Assembly (NCBI GenBank): GCA_033964015.1
Contig: CM066924.1
Span: 6,864,251-6,928,250, forward strand
Reading direction: 5' to 3'
DNA: 64,000 bases
Source of the DNA: Scolanthus callimorphus
Taxonomy: Eukaryota; Cnidaria; Anthozoa; Actiniaria; Edwardsiidae
Numbering within the stretch: position 1 is the first letter of the stretch; each line of letters opens with the position of its first letter. The notes below the pieces were generated by a model. The model was not told where the DNA came from and did not search any database. It worked only from the letters and a program-made list of their open reading frames with translations. Made by a program: the position numbers and the translations under genes. Shown here one piece after another: positions 1-11,148 of the stretch.

Positions 1-1100
1 CAAATAGGTGTGGTCAGGCTATAAATTTCTTACAGCCTGGGTGTGTTGAACTCCACCTATACATTTTAAATAGGGTGGTCAGGCTATAATTTCTTGCAGC
101 CTGGGTGTGTTGTATTCCACCTATAAATTTCAAATAGGTGTGGACAGGCTATATTTTTTTACAGCCTTGATGTGTTGTATTCCACCTACAAATTTCAAAT
201 AGGTGTGGTCAGGCTATAGATGTCTTGCAGCCTGGGTGTGTTGTATTCCACCTATAAATTTCAAATAGGTGTGATCAGGCTATAAATGTCTTGCAGCCTG
301 GGTGTGTCGTATTCCACCTATTAACTTCAAATAGGTGTGGTCAGGCTATAAATGTCTTGCAGCCTGGGTGTGTTGTATTCCACCTATAAATTTCAATAGG
401 TGTGGTCAGGCTCTTGCAGCCGGGGTGTGTCGTATTCCACCTATATATTTCAAATAGGTGTGGTCAGGCTAGACTAAGTCCTTGCAGCCTGGGTGCATTG
501 TATTCCACCTATAAATTTCAATAGGTGTGGTCAGGGACAACATTTCTTGCAACCTGGATGTGTGCCGTATTTCCACCTTTAAACTTTATGGTTGTGATCA
601 GGCTAAACATAATTCTCATAGCCTGGATGTGTGCCGTATTTCCACCTATAGATTCCAAATAGGTGTGGTTAGGCCCTGAATATTCTTGCAGCCTGCTTGG
701 CACCTATAAATTTAAAATAGCTGTGGTTGGGCTATAAATTTTATTTAAGTCTTCATGTGTTATATCTCCACCTATAAACGTACAAATGGGTATGGTCAGG
801 CTATAGATTTTCTTTGAGCCTGGATGTCTTGTATAGACCTATAGATTTCAATCTGTCGTGGAAAGCCAAAAAAAAATATATAAATATATATATATATCTT
901 ATTGCATGCCTTGTGTGACGCATATCCATCTATAAATTTCAAATAGATGTGGTCAGGCCATATTGCTCTCACAGCAGGGATGTGTCAAATTTTAACTATA
1001 AAACATCTAATAAATAGATGTGGTCAGGCTATGTGTCATATTTCCATTTATACAACTGAGATAGGTGTGGTCAGACTACAGATATTCCCTGCCTTGACTT
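1..1100. repeat. satellite array, unit about 66 bp, roughly 16 copies
   Basis: The block is a head-to-tail array of a unit of about 66 bp with the pattern AAATAGGTGTGGTCAGGCTA, an AT-rich spacer, GCAGCCTGGGTGTG, then TTCCACCTATAAATTT. Copies 1-8 are close to one another; units beyond about 700 are increasingly diverged, truncated or interrupted (for example an AT-rich stretch at 868-898). Each unit contains two nested inverted pairs, ATAGGTG with CACCTAT and CAGGCT with AGCCTG, so each could fold into a hairpin. The array continues off the left edge. No coding potential is seen; the small open frames here are by-products of the repeat. Confidence 0.95.
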
Positions 1101-1149
1101 CACATAAGGAAGGAAGTACAACTTGTGTTTTCATTTTGTTATGATTTTC

Positions 1150-2770
1150 ATGTCACCCCATCACCCCTACCATCCTATTATGTAGCTATCAAACTGTGGA
1201 TCAAAAGTTGGCTGCGCACCTGAAAACAGTAGAGACCTTGTCAAAAGCATATATCGCAGGAGATGTGGAGCACGCCTTGAGGGAATGTCAGGAAGGCTGT
1301 CTCAAGGGCCCCTTAGTCCTTTATGCACACCTTGCCTTTTCTTATCTATAAATATTTTCGGTATCGCACAATTTGGTGCGCATAAAGATGAGGCTTATGA
1401 ATCATGTCTGAAGGAGGGATCCTATTTCTGACGGTAATTGGAGAAAGTCCCAGCAAAGTGGAGGCGCCGATTACTGATAAATGGAAGGTTGGGAAACCGG
1501 AAGTACAACCTCATCAATCGCAAATGGTTGCCCCTATCCTCCTTCCCAAGCCCCAGCTCCCTACAGGGCTCTCCCATTTATGAACCCTCCTAACAGCACT
1601 CAGCAAACGAGAGTCTTGGGGAAATATTAAACTTGTGTTTTTAAAATGTATTAAATTGTCTGTTAATTCTATTCCTGTTACTTTGGTATATTTGGTTTTG
1701 TACTGCCCCAATTGAGGGTCCTTGCGTAGGTCTGGTGTGGTACCCCCTATATTCGTTTTGGGCGAGGCCGTCATTAGTAAATGTCGTCATAGGGTAGATT
1801 TCTCCTGGTAACACGACCCCCGGTATTTCCTCCAAGTTTTTAGACGTTTTGGTGTTTAGCTTTATGACGTCTGGTTTCACGTTCACTCTTGTTCATCATA
1901 ACTTCTTTCGTCATTGGTACCTTTGTTATTTCTGCCTTATGACTCTGGTAGCCTGGAGCTAGTCGTACGAGCTCCCTGTGGTTATTTTTTCTGCTCCGGG
2001 ATCATCTTTAGTCCTGTTTTATATAAGTTTATATATTCTTATTTTGGCTGTCAGACTTGTACCCCACTGGCCATAAGTTGAGCAGCCTCACGCTATTTCT
2101 CTGCTTCGGCAGGGCTGCTTATGTCCAGTGGCGTGCTAGCCTGCCCTGTCCGTCAATCACCGCTTAATTTTGCTATTTATTCGTCATCTTTCGGTTACTA
2201 TGCCTTTCGGCTTTGACGGTCTCTTGTATTTTAGAACGCTATTTCGTCCCAGTCTACTTTTTCTGCGCAGCTCAGCTCAACCAATAAAATGGATATCTAA
2301 GACCTGTTTATGTGACTGGGAGGGCAGGCCTTCGCACGCCACTGGACATAATCCTCTAGCCCTTGCAGTCGGCAAGGGTAGAATGCATGCTCAGTTTTAG
2401 AGCCCCTGATTTTTTTTATCGTCGGTAGCATTCGCCTATATCTCAAAGTATTGTGATTTTGTCATCGCCGTATCTCATAGCAACCCTAAAGTTAAAGACT
2501 TCATAATTAATGGTGTAAACGCCGGATAATGTATGCAACATTTATAGGGAGACTTCCAGGGAACGTTATACAGCGACATGCAAACCCATGCAGTTTCTCC
2601 CAATAACTCTGCCTGTAATAGATTCGAAGATTTTATTTCCTCTACCATTCTGGAAGCCTAGACTCTGGCATGATTTAAAGCTTTTTGTTATTATTGTTAT
2701 TGTTTCGTTTATGTGACTCCCCTTTCTCCTTGGATCCTCTTTCAGATCTTCCCAGATACGTTAGGTTAGA
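1150..2770. other. non-coding degenerate DNA
   Basis: No exon, RNA gene or intact element is recognised. A diverged inverted pair is visible: about 2100-2150 and 2310-2376 share TTATGTCCAGTGGCGTGC in opposite orientation, which suggests an old foldback or terminal-inverted-repeat element. The short frames on both strands lack recognisable motifs. Confidence 0.6.
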
Positions 2771-2772
2771 TC

Positions 2773-3365
2773 ATGACTAAATCACTCTTGACGAAAAAAA
2801 AGGGGGGTTATGATGCGTTCCTCTCGAAGGACTGCAAGTCTTTATTTGGTCTGCAATGGCCAGGTTTGAGCGTTATCCCGCTAGACTGGAAATTCAGCGC
2901 ATTCGTTTATCAAACTATCGGTCGTGCTGCCGCATGTCACGTCAGAACCCTTGGTATCCCTTGTTCACAATACATTGAGGTTCGCAGCATCAGTCAACTG
3001 ATTCTATGTGCGGAGGACTTAGAAGCATGGTCAAACCTCCAACTAAGTGAAGCCGCTACGTATATTGCTTACTCAGTCTGTACTAACCTGGGTTTTCATA
3101 ACCTTGAAGAAGTTTCTCTCTCTCCGGCATAACAAGTGGTAGTCCTGAGTCTCATTTGCGACTCTCCTACTCTCCGTCCTCTCATGCTGCCTTTCAGAAG
3201 AGAAGGAGAAATTTGCTAAATTACGCAAGAGATCCTTTTCACAGACACGGTCCCTCTAAACTCACCAACGAATTAGATCCGTTAAAATCAAGACATAACA
3301 GCCATTCAGCTACGATTTCTATAGCGGAGCACCATAGGTATCGCAGCAAGAATACAATGTCTCAA
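2773..3365 (+). pseudogene. remnant of a DIRS-like retrotransposon reverse transcriptase
   Basis: The frame 2773-3132 reads through a segment that resembles the palm of DIRS/Ngaro-type reverse transcriptases: FGLQWPG, a W-K-F-S-A-F-V-Y-Q run, then LGIPCSQYIEV. In active family members the last motif is normally Y-[IL]-D-D, so the catalytic aspartates are gone here. Downstream, in a different frame at about 3190-3270, LSEEKEKFAKLR matches the next conserved block, so at least one frameshift separates them. The first frame ends at a stop at 3130-3132. I read this as a dead copy. Similarity is by eye only, and the flanks to about 5600 show no clear tyrosine recombinase. Confidence 0.5.
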
Positions 3366-5510
3366 AGTGGAACTCAGGTATACGTTCGTTTTCTTTTTAA
3401 TGGATCTGCGGTGTTCCCATTTGGGTATCGCTGGCGCGTCCGTGTCTGTCTGCGCGCCCCCACACAGGTAAACCAAGACCTCAACATAGGAAAATGTATG
3501 AACCGAGCTCCACTTTTAGCCAGTGGCTAAATCTATATACTAACAAAGAGTATTTTCGGCCCTACCGGCTGTTTTCAGTGACTGATTGTAACAGCGATTG
3601 TACTAGATATACCTTTGCTGCGTTCCTTATATATATATATACTACGTTGGGATTCCTGTGTATATGGCACAGGGATCCGCCCTATTTAAGCTCATACGGT
3701 TCACTGCTACGTAGTTATTCCAAATCCAAGATAAGTCCATTATCAAATCGCCATGGAGCAGGTTTCGGTCCAGCGAGTTCGTGATGCGCATAAAGACACG
3801 GTAGGCGTTTGCTCAACCACATTTCACTCCAGGGCTACTCACATGTCCTGGGGAGTTAATGTATCCAAAAAAAAAGAAGAAGAAGCATCTCATTTAAAAT
3901 GCTCACGCCCCACTGGCTTGCCCTTTGCTCCGTTTCTTGGAGGTTCTTGGCGCGACACCCTTATCACACCGGACACCCAGCCTTGTAAATAAAGGTGGTC
4001 TATCGCAATCGTCTGCTCGCGTTCGCGCTGTCCCCTTCTACTTGGAAGAAAGGGTGACGATCTGGTACCTCTGTTTGCCTCTAGGAGTATTTCCTGCCGT
4101 TACCCTTAACCGGAAAATGCCTATACCCATAGGATGGCTGCTTCCGGTTCTGCTAAAGTTGCGGTTACTTAAGGCAACTAGTCAAACATAGTCTTCAAGA
4201 TCAAAATTGTCTATCGATATGAAACGCAAAGAAGAATCTCAATCACTATCAGCAGAGAAACTTTGCGAGAGGCAGAAATATAGCTTAGGAAAGGAATTGT
4301 TCTGCTTTTTTACATAATTTAACTTTCCCTAAGGCTATGTTGTCCGTCACACCACACGATAGCATTCGGTATTTGGTCTTCAAGGATAAATCAAGAAAGA
4401 CTCCAGTTCACCATGTCAGTTGTCCCAACTTCGTCCTCCGTCCCTTTAAAGCGGACTGTCAGTGCCCAAAGCGTATAGGGCCGCCGCTGCAATGGATATA
4501 TAACGTCATCGCGAAATTGCGCGCAATATTCGCAGCTTGCGGTTGATGCGGGAAATAGCACAACAGTGTGGCCATTTTGTAACCCTGTCAATCTTATATC
4601 TTCTGTCGTGATTTAGCTTTTCTCATTCTTAACTTTTTTGCGCGCGGTGTTTAGGGCAGAGCTAGATGTAGGCAAAATTAAGAACAAAAGAGGTCCTGCG
4701 TCTCCCTGATAACCACGTGGATAACTCGGGTTTTATTTTGAACCATAGTTTTAGCAAGGCTCTCAGGGGGAAGAATACAAACCTCTACATCTGCCTCTAA
4801 TTTGGAAAGTTATATCAATTCAGGTATGGGTGTTAAAGTTAGACAAGGTTATTTATTTCTAACCAACCTAATAATCATATGGTCGCTGAATATCCGTTTG
4901 TAGGCTCGGCTGTAGTTAACCTATATTACTCTCCTTAAGCTTTGAACTAGGGAGAGGCCATCCATAGCTTCAGAGGCGCATGCTCCATTACTCTTTCTAA
5001 AATACTCGGTTTTACAGAACAGAACATTGCCTAACACATCGACTGGAGCAATACTCTAGGTATTATCCAGACCAATTGAGTCATAGTGCATGCTTTCTAA
5101 ACCGGCGGCGTCTGCCCGTGCTTCAAGCGTTTCTCGATCCTATGAATCCCCTTCTCATGCTGAGAACATTGGATCTTCAAGAATGAAGAACTTCTGAATA
5201 TGCCTTCTGACACAGTTAGCATTTTTGTTTCCTATTTTCTATAGGAAATAAATTTTGGAGTGCAGAACTTCTTGCGCACTGATGACGCGAGTTTTGGGTA
5301 CAGGAAGAGGATCTACAATAATCTGCCAAAGGAACGCTTGTTCGGAACGGGTTACAAGAAATAGTTTAGACCTTTCTGAGATATGGGTCGAGGGACTATG
5401 GAAGAAAATATTTTATTTATGAGTTATGGGTTATTTTAGGTAGTTATTTTAGGTATAGGCGTAGCTTAAGAAGATTTGAACCACTCAATTCGGGGGCAAC
5501 CAGGCCGGCC
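3366..5510. other. no supported gene
   Basis: Several open frames of 60-100 codons overlap on both strands but carry no motif I recognise and no consistent splice signals. The stretch may be further decayed mobile-element DNA linked to the DIRS-like remnant upstream. Confidence 0.5.
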
Positions 5511-5585
5511 GAGCTCATGCTTCCCCATTACTCATCACAGCTCTGATGTCATTGTTCTATTTATTCATATCGAGAATATAATACT
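5511..5585 (+). repeat. 75 bp direct repeat, copy 1
   Basis: The 75 bases beginning GAGCTCATGCTTCCCCATTA and ending CGAGAATATAATACT recur identically at 5776-5850, in the same orientation, 265 bp downstream. The 190 bp between the copies contains no frame or motif I recognise. A recent local duplication or the ends of a small inserted element are both possible. Confidence 0.9.
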
Positions 5586-5775
5586 ATTCTCGGTATGCAT
5601 AAATTAGAATAATTACTTAAGAGCGTCACACAATGGAAATATATTCACTCTTCCACTCAACCTCGAAGAGACCGGTTGTGGTTTATTCTAGTCGCACCCG
5701 CCCACCTCCCCGCGGAAACCAAACAGCGCCCTCTTCTATCAATCACCAGGACATTCTGTCCTGCCCTTGGCCTCA

Positions 5776-5850
5776 GAGCTCATGCTTCCCCATTACTCAT
5801 CACAGCTCTGATGTCATTGTTCTATTTATTCATATCGAGAATATAATACT
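5776..5850 (+). repeat. 75 bp direct repeat, copy 2
   Basis: This is the second copy of the 75 bp repeat at 5511-5585. I see no mismatch between the two copies, so the duplication is young. Confidence 0.9.
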
Positions 5851-6398
5851 GTTGAAAGTGGCGTGTTCTTTGTCAGCAGCGCGCGCGTGAACCATTTTTG
5901 TCAACAGCTGAACATTTACATGAAAATCCAGACATTTGCTGCCTGATTTGTTCATGTTTTAATGTTTATTTTGTGAAATTCATCTTTCGGAATGCTAACA
6001 AAATGTTGAAAACAATAGATCTGCAGGCGGAATGACTGAGCTTTGAAAGGAAAAAAAAGCAACGGTCACGTTTGTGTGTAATATATTTACCGTTAGATTT
6101 TGATATTTTTGTTGTCCCCGCAATGGATGGGGGATAAAAATATGTCACAAAATGTTGCCTGGCCTCTGACTCGGTAACCAGGTATTAGGAACAGCCGATT
6201 TTAATGGCGACTCCAAGATGGCGGCCGTGTGGCCATATTTTGGTGTTGTCTGGGCCAGAAAAAAGGACTAAAGAGTTAATGTTATCAACAAGAATTTGGG
6301 GAAGATGTTTTCAATGCCTTATAGTACAACATAGTGGATTTATAGGAAGGATACAATTTTGGTCATACTCGCACTTTAATATTAGAAGAATATGTGTA

Positions 6399-6949
6399 AT
6401 TATTATTCAGCCATGCCACCATCTCGGTTCTGATTGGCTAAGAGTACGCAGCGAAACCTTGTTGGCGCGCAGTGCCTGACGTCATACTACAGACATTAGG
6501 ATTGATGCACTCTAATGACGTCATATTGCAAGCCAATAGGTTTGGCCGCCATCTTGGTTTTCATTTCCGAATTGAAAGCCGGTTTTGCGAATATTCTCGT
6601 CGAATCTGTTATGATTTTTGCCAAGAGATCATTGCTCAGGATATCTAAACATCAACTATGGCTATTTGAATTGAATACAAAAGGAAAATACCAATGGACG
6701 TAAGATGAAGTTGAAAAACCGTGTCGCCGTGCACGGCCTCATCGTTGACTTCGTTTAGCTAGGTAAGAATTCTTGGTTGCTGAATAATAAAACAATTATT
6801 GAATTCGGTTTTCGCATGATAGTGAGATTTGTCAACGCCTCGAGTTAGTGTTATCCGCCTCAGCTTCGCTTCGGCAGATAACACAAACCTCGGCGTTGCC
6901 AAATCTCACTATCATGCTCAACCTCATCCAATAAGTGTTAAATATTAGC
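6399..6949 (+). mobile_element. 551 bp interspersed repeat, copy A
   Basis: This non-coding unit starts ATTATTATTCAGCCATGCCA and ends CCAATAAGTGTTAAATATTAGC. The same unit occurs at 41103-41651 and 42440-42990 in the same orientation and starts again, inverted, at the right edge. Its 3' third (about 6815-6915) is a long imperfect palindrome, GCATGATAGTGAGATTTGTCAACGCC pairing with its complement before a final ~30 bp tail. There are no terminal inverted repeats spanning the whole unit. The class is unresolved: a non-autonomous element with a terminal hairpin (Helitron-like or SINE-like) is my guess. Confidence 0.85.
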
Positions 6950-7632
6950 TTTTTAATAAATTTGCCCAAGGGCTGGGAAATCCTCACAGTGCAAGGCTCC
7001 AATTACGAGGTTCCCTGATCAGAGTGGTATGTTAGTACTGTAAGTTGTAAGCGCTGCACTGAGGTTGGGCAACTTCCGACATCCTCGTTGTTCTTTAACG
7101 TCCCTCTGGTTCTGGTTTAGTGTAGTGTATGTGAAAGACGGGACCTACGATTTAACGTCCTTATAGTATTATTAGATTTTTAATAAAATTATTATTATTA
7201 GAAAAAAAAATATTATTCTTATTATCAATATTATTGTTATTATTATTAGCACCAGCAGTAGTAAACTGTAGGTGGTAGTACAGAACCCAACCTTAAACTT
7301 TTGAAAAGGTGCCATTGCTGGCACCTCGTTAAACAATTCTAGTCACCGAACAGTGAAGTATGGTCACTACCACAATGGAAATCTGGACCCGGTTCCTAAA
7401 AAGTTGGATCATGCTAACCTAGGAATAAATAAGATTCTTATCCTATAAAATGTCCAGAATAGTCACATGCCAACTTTCTAGGAACCTGGCCAGCTTTTTT
7501 TCATGCTGCAAAAGGTCATTCCCCTGAATTGAATTTGGCATATGCCATTCTGCACACTTTTTGCGACCCCCTTTTTGTATCATTATCAGGATATACTGTA
7601 GAAAACTGCTGTTATGACAATACTTGACCCAC
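6950..7632. other. no supported gene; AT-rich microsatellite-like stretch
   Basis: 7160-7250 is rich in ATT/TAT runs. I looked for a third DCAF12 exon on the minus strand here, a WD40 blade following the CVGQ exon end, and did not find one. Confidence 0.5.
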
Positions 7633-7839
7633 CTGACCAACACAGACCCCATCAAATGTAGGTATTTTGTAGATTGCCAAGTGGTTAGGATTATCCCCAC
7701 TTGTGGCCAGTAAATTCCTGGACTTGTTTATTTGGATATCATGAATTCCAGTGGACACATCTGGCATTAAACTATCTGGGCTTCCTTCTAACATTGGAAG
7801 GGAAATCCTATCCTTTGTTCTCATATTGATGACTAATAG
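7633..7839 (-). CDS. DCAF12: DCAF12-like WD40 protein, second coding exon
   Basis: The exon begins after a polypyrimidine tract and CAG (acceptor AG at 7841-7840) and ends CAG before GTGGGT (donor at 7632-7631). It encodes 69 residues in phase 0 at both ends. It contains GIHDIQINKSRNLLAT, GDNPNHLAIYK and GVCVGQ, which correspond to the DCAF12 stretch in which a WD40 strand is followed by LAIYRLPT and CVG. DCAF12 is a substrate receptor of the CRL4 (CUL4-DDB1) ubiquitin ligase that in vertebrates recognises C-terminal degrons. Fit with the preceding exon is exact in phase. Recognition is by motif; the call is firm at family level. Confidence 0.85.
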
Positions 7840-8393
7840 CTGAAAGAGAAGAAAGAAAAATTATAATATACATCTTCCTTTGATCCACTTGGTAAGTTAA
7901 ATACTCTAGAATGAAATAAGTTTATTCATCATACAGGATGACGTAGTACGAATACAGGTTCAATACATGCGAATAACTATGTAACTGTTTATAGCTGCCT
8001 CATTAATGCAAAGCAGCGGCTAGCAAAGCATGATAATGCTCAGCAAGTACAGTGGGAAGTACATTTCACGCACTGTGGCAGTACATTCTCCGCGAAAACT
8101 CTATGAGAAACAATGCGGCACATGAAATATCAGACCGATACTTCACATTGAATTTTCAAGAAATTTCGGGGACATTAAAATTTTGCCATTTTCCGACAAA
8201 TTTCGTAAAACTTTGTTCCAGTTTCTTTTTTGCTGGTAGTGTACATATTTTTGTGAATGTTCACAGCTGATTTCTAGCACCATGTAAATTTATTTTTCCC
8301 TGTAGAACAGAACAGGGCTTGTCCCATAATATAATGTCTGAGTTACATACCGCAGTGTTGTGAAAATATTCTGAAAGTGTTGCACATACACAA

Positions 8394-9120
8394 CATACCT
8401 GCCAACTCTCCCAGTTTTTACCATTAGTCTCCCAGGTATTTTTTTTTCCAGACTAATCAATCAATCTTTATTTCACTTTACTCATTAGATGTACAAGTTT
8501 TTTACTATACACATAACTATATTTGGTAAAGTGACTGAGATCCATTGGAAGCAGAGCTTGTCGATCATGGATCCCAGGTAAATAATTAAAAACATTTCTC
8601 TATGATGAGGATTACAATGGGCTCGAAATTGAAAAAAATCACCTTCATTCATATCCAATTTCGGTAACAGTAACAAGAGTAAAATACGAAAAAAAAATGT
8701 GTATATATCTGTACACGAAAGTAACAACAACAAAAAAAAAAGAAAAGAGATATATCAATTAATATAAACTTGTATACGAAAAACTGAATATAGAATGCTG
8801 TGGTCTCAGCACAAGATGTGGAAAGAAAGTTATTGCACTACTTCAGAATATGAATTTAATTGCTTTTTGAAAGAGAAAAAAAACTTTTAGAAGCTTTAAG
8901 TTTGTCATCCAAGCTATTCCATATTTGCCTGCCTTTGTAAGAGATTGAATTTGACCAAAATTAGTTTTTTTGAAGGGTAACCTCAGATTGGTGGATATTG
9001 AAACTTTCAATATTTTACTGTAAGTTCTTATGTCTCCTGGGTAAATTTCTTGAAATTTTCTCATACAGTTGTTGTACTTGAAACACAATCTCCCAATTTT
9101 GAAGCTTTCTGGGTTGGCAG
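8394..9120 (-). mobile_element. small MITE split by a retrotransposon insertion
   Basis: The left piece starts CATACCTGCCAACTCTCCCA (8394) and the right piece ends CTTTCTGGGTTGGCAG (9120). Together they match, in inverted orientation, the 174 bp element at 30908-31081, whose ends are CATACCTGCCAAC and GTCGACAAGTATG. The matching halves are about 8394-8446 and 8995-9120. The roughly 550 bp between them are absent from the other copy and are the retrotransposon fragment. Confidence 0.75.
8447..8995 (-). mobile_element. 3' fragment of a CR1/L2-like non-LTR retrotransposon
   Basis: Reading on the minus strand, the region from about 8970 to 8850 encodes a frame-shifted version of the usual non-LTR C-terminus: KTNFGQ, a region like Y-G-I-A-W, then FFLFQKAIKFIF and a stop. 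It is followed by a 3' untranslated stretch that finishes in TTGATTGATTAG-like short repeats at about 8450, typical of CR1/L2 tails. It is 5' truncated and dead. Confidence 0.65.
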
Positions 9121-9196
9121 AGGAATTATTTGACATAAGGGCATGTAAAGATTTACAGAATGCTACTAAAACAATAATAAATATACTGTACTATAC

Positions 9197-9394
9197 CTGA
9201 TTACTCTTGGTTCCACAAATAACTTTTTGCTCATCTAACCATGTCGATGCAAACACTTTGTCTGAATGGCCAGTATCAATTTCAGTTGGCTTGAGAAGGA
9301 AGGGGACTTTTCTCGTCGTCAAATCGCTACCGATATCATTTGATAGGTGAATGCCGGTTCTTTGTCTTTTTACTAACTGACTGAATAGTGTCAT
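9197..9394 (-). CDS. DCAF12: DCAF12-like WD40 protein, first coding exon
   Basis: The ATG at 9394-9392 opens a frame of 66 codons ending AATCAG before GTATAG (donor at 9196-9195). The last third, DKVFASTWLDEQKVICGTKS, matches the DCAF12 motif in which NKVFASQWL is followed by QVVCGTK. The basic N-terminus (LVKRQRTG) is short compared with vertebrate DCAF12, where about 80 residues precede this motif, so either an upstream exon exists or the cnidarian protein is shorter. Phase 0 at the donor agrees with the next exon. The remaining WD40 exons should lie to the left but none is seen in the 7.6 kb available. Confidence 0.82.
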
Positions 9395-10620
9395 GATTCA
9401 ACTTTTATACAAAGTTTGTTTCTTCTTTGTTGATAATTATGATAAGTTTATCCCTTCTCTTGATGTAGCCTGATTTTCTTTTCAAAATGAAGAAAATTAA
9501 ATCTTGACAACCAAATAATAGATATTTCAATCACATTATATGCACAGTCATCACAGTTGCTCATTCTTGTCTACTTGTTTCCTTTGTAAAACGCATTCAT
9601 CGTAGAACTTCAGTTTCCATTCGTTAAACATGATGACAACATCACCCATTCGCCATTGTAAAACAGTTATTGTTGTCTGTATTTAAGTTGAATTTCAGCA
9701 AATGATTCCACTCTTTGAAAATCACGGCGCCATGATTTCACTGCCACGAAATCTAGGAATTGAGTCTAACATCTTTTGTCAAATTATACGCAGTTTTGTA
9801 GCAGGTTTTGACAATTTTTTTTCTCCGCTAACGATGTCCGCCATTTTTACTATCTCGGTTCTTGAATTTGATTGGCTAACAGGGTTATAACTGCCCAGGC
9901 TTACCGGATGAAAATACACAGGCTTCCCAGACGGCAACTCTTTCCGGCCAAAGTTTCTCAAAAGTAAATACTAAAAACAACTGCACATCTATTTTATTCG
10001 TCACAAACAAGGTACAAAATCTTTTATGCTGCGTTTTTTTCGCAGATTTGCTATCGATTTGCAACACTTGCTACAGATTTTTAACAGATTATAATTTTTT
10101 TGATTTGCAGAGGAAACCTGGGCTCTAGTGTGTTCCAAAATGGCGTCCAAACGCGCGCGCATTTGAAGTTCGCCTTCTTCACCTTCTTCAATCCAACTCA
10201 AAGGGGAAAGAGGTAGGTATTTACACAGATTTTTAAAGATACTAAAACTGAAACGTCTGACAATTATTCGCATACCCACTGGCAGTTCTGTTTAATACAG
10301 TCTGTGTATTAAACCGAGCGCAGAGAGACCTTAGCCCTTCGAACTCCAAAATACGGTCCGAGATACTGTATGGGAGTATGCACTTTGAAAACCTTTAAAA
10401 ACTATCTCGTAGAACTGCCAACTTCCTAGCAGGTTTTCCTCGCCTAAAATTCGAAATTCTGGATTTCTTCGTCTAAAAAAAACAGGTACAGGGACGTCAC
10501 CCTTATTGGGCTTTTGAGGCTAAAATGTTAGTTGCATTTAGCGTTTTTTATTAGTTCTAGAAGCAAAAAAAAGCATCGTTTTTTTTTTTCAAAGAAAACC
10601 GGGAGATTTTACTTAAAAAA
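9395..10620. promoter_or_regulatory. upstream region of DCAF12-like gene, no clear elements
   Basis: The 5' flank should contain the promoter of the minus-strand DCAF12-like gene. I see no TATA box at a sensible distance. The short frames on both strands lack motifs. GCGCGC runs at about 10154-10160 and CTTCTTC pyrimidine tracts near 10170 are the only local features noted. Confidence 0.3.
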
Positions 10621-10682
10621 GGCCACTGGGCAGACCAGGCGAATTATTAGTAAATTAAGTTGACTTATTATTTCCTCTCAAT

Positions 10683-11140
10683 CCCGGGGGGGGGGGGACT
10701 CCCATATTTTTTTGACCGGGGATGATCGTCGTATCTTTTAGGGGTTAAAATCACGTTAGTTTGGTCTCTTTTAGGGGTGATCTTGATCTTCAATAAATTT
10801 TAGGCAGATTGATATCTTTTAGAGCCGAAACTGTGTCCAAATTGCTTTTTCTCATGATGGTGCTTCTAAAAACCGTGTAAGAAAGAGAGATTATTCGATG
10901 AGAAGACGATGAATTAGAAACAAACACGGAAATGTCTTCATGGGTATTTTTCCCCTGTTACCTGTGTCCTTCGCGCCTACTTGGCACATAAGACCTCATC
11001 TTTTAGGGTATCTTTTAGGGTAATAATTTTTTTGAGCCACGCTATGGCCCGCCATGTTTGGTATCTTTTAGGGGTGAAACTGAAAATTTCCGACGATCAT
11101 CCCCGGTCAAAAAATATGGGAGTCCCCCCCCCCCCCCGGG
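10683..11140. mobile_element. 458 bp hAT-like MITE with 8 bp target duplication
   Basis: The ends are inverted repeats of about 50 bp: CCCGGGG run, ACTCCCATATTTTTTTGACC, GGGGATGATCGTCG, against its complement at 11085-11140. The element is flanked by CTCTCAAT at 10675-10682 and again at 11141-11148. An 8 bp duplication of the form nTnnnnAn is the signature of hAT transposases. The inside contains repeated TATCTTTTAGGGGT motifs and no long frame. Confidence 0.88.
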
Positions 11141-11148
11141 CTCTCAAT

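Larger units (their letters stand above)
7840..9196 (-). other. DCAF12 intron 1 with interrupted MITE
   Basis: This intron of 1357 bp separates the two DCAF12-like coding exons. It holds a small terminal-repeat element (8394-9120) that is itself split by a non-LTR retrotransposon fragment; both are listed separately. Nothing else is recognised. Confidence 0.8.
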
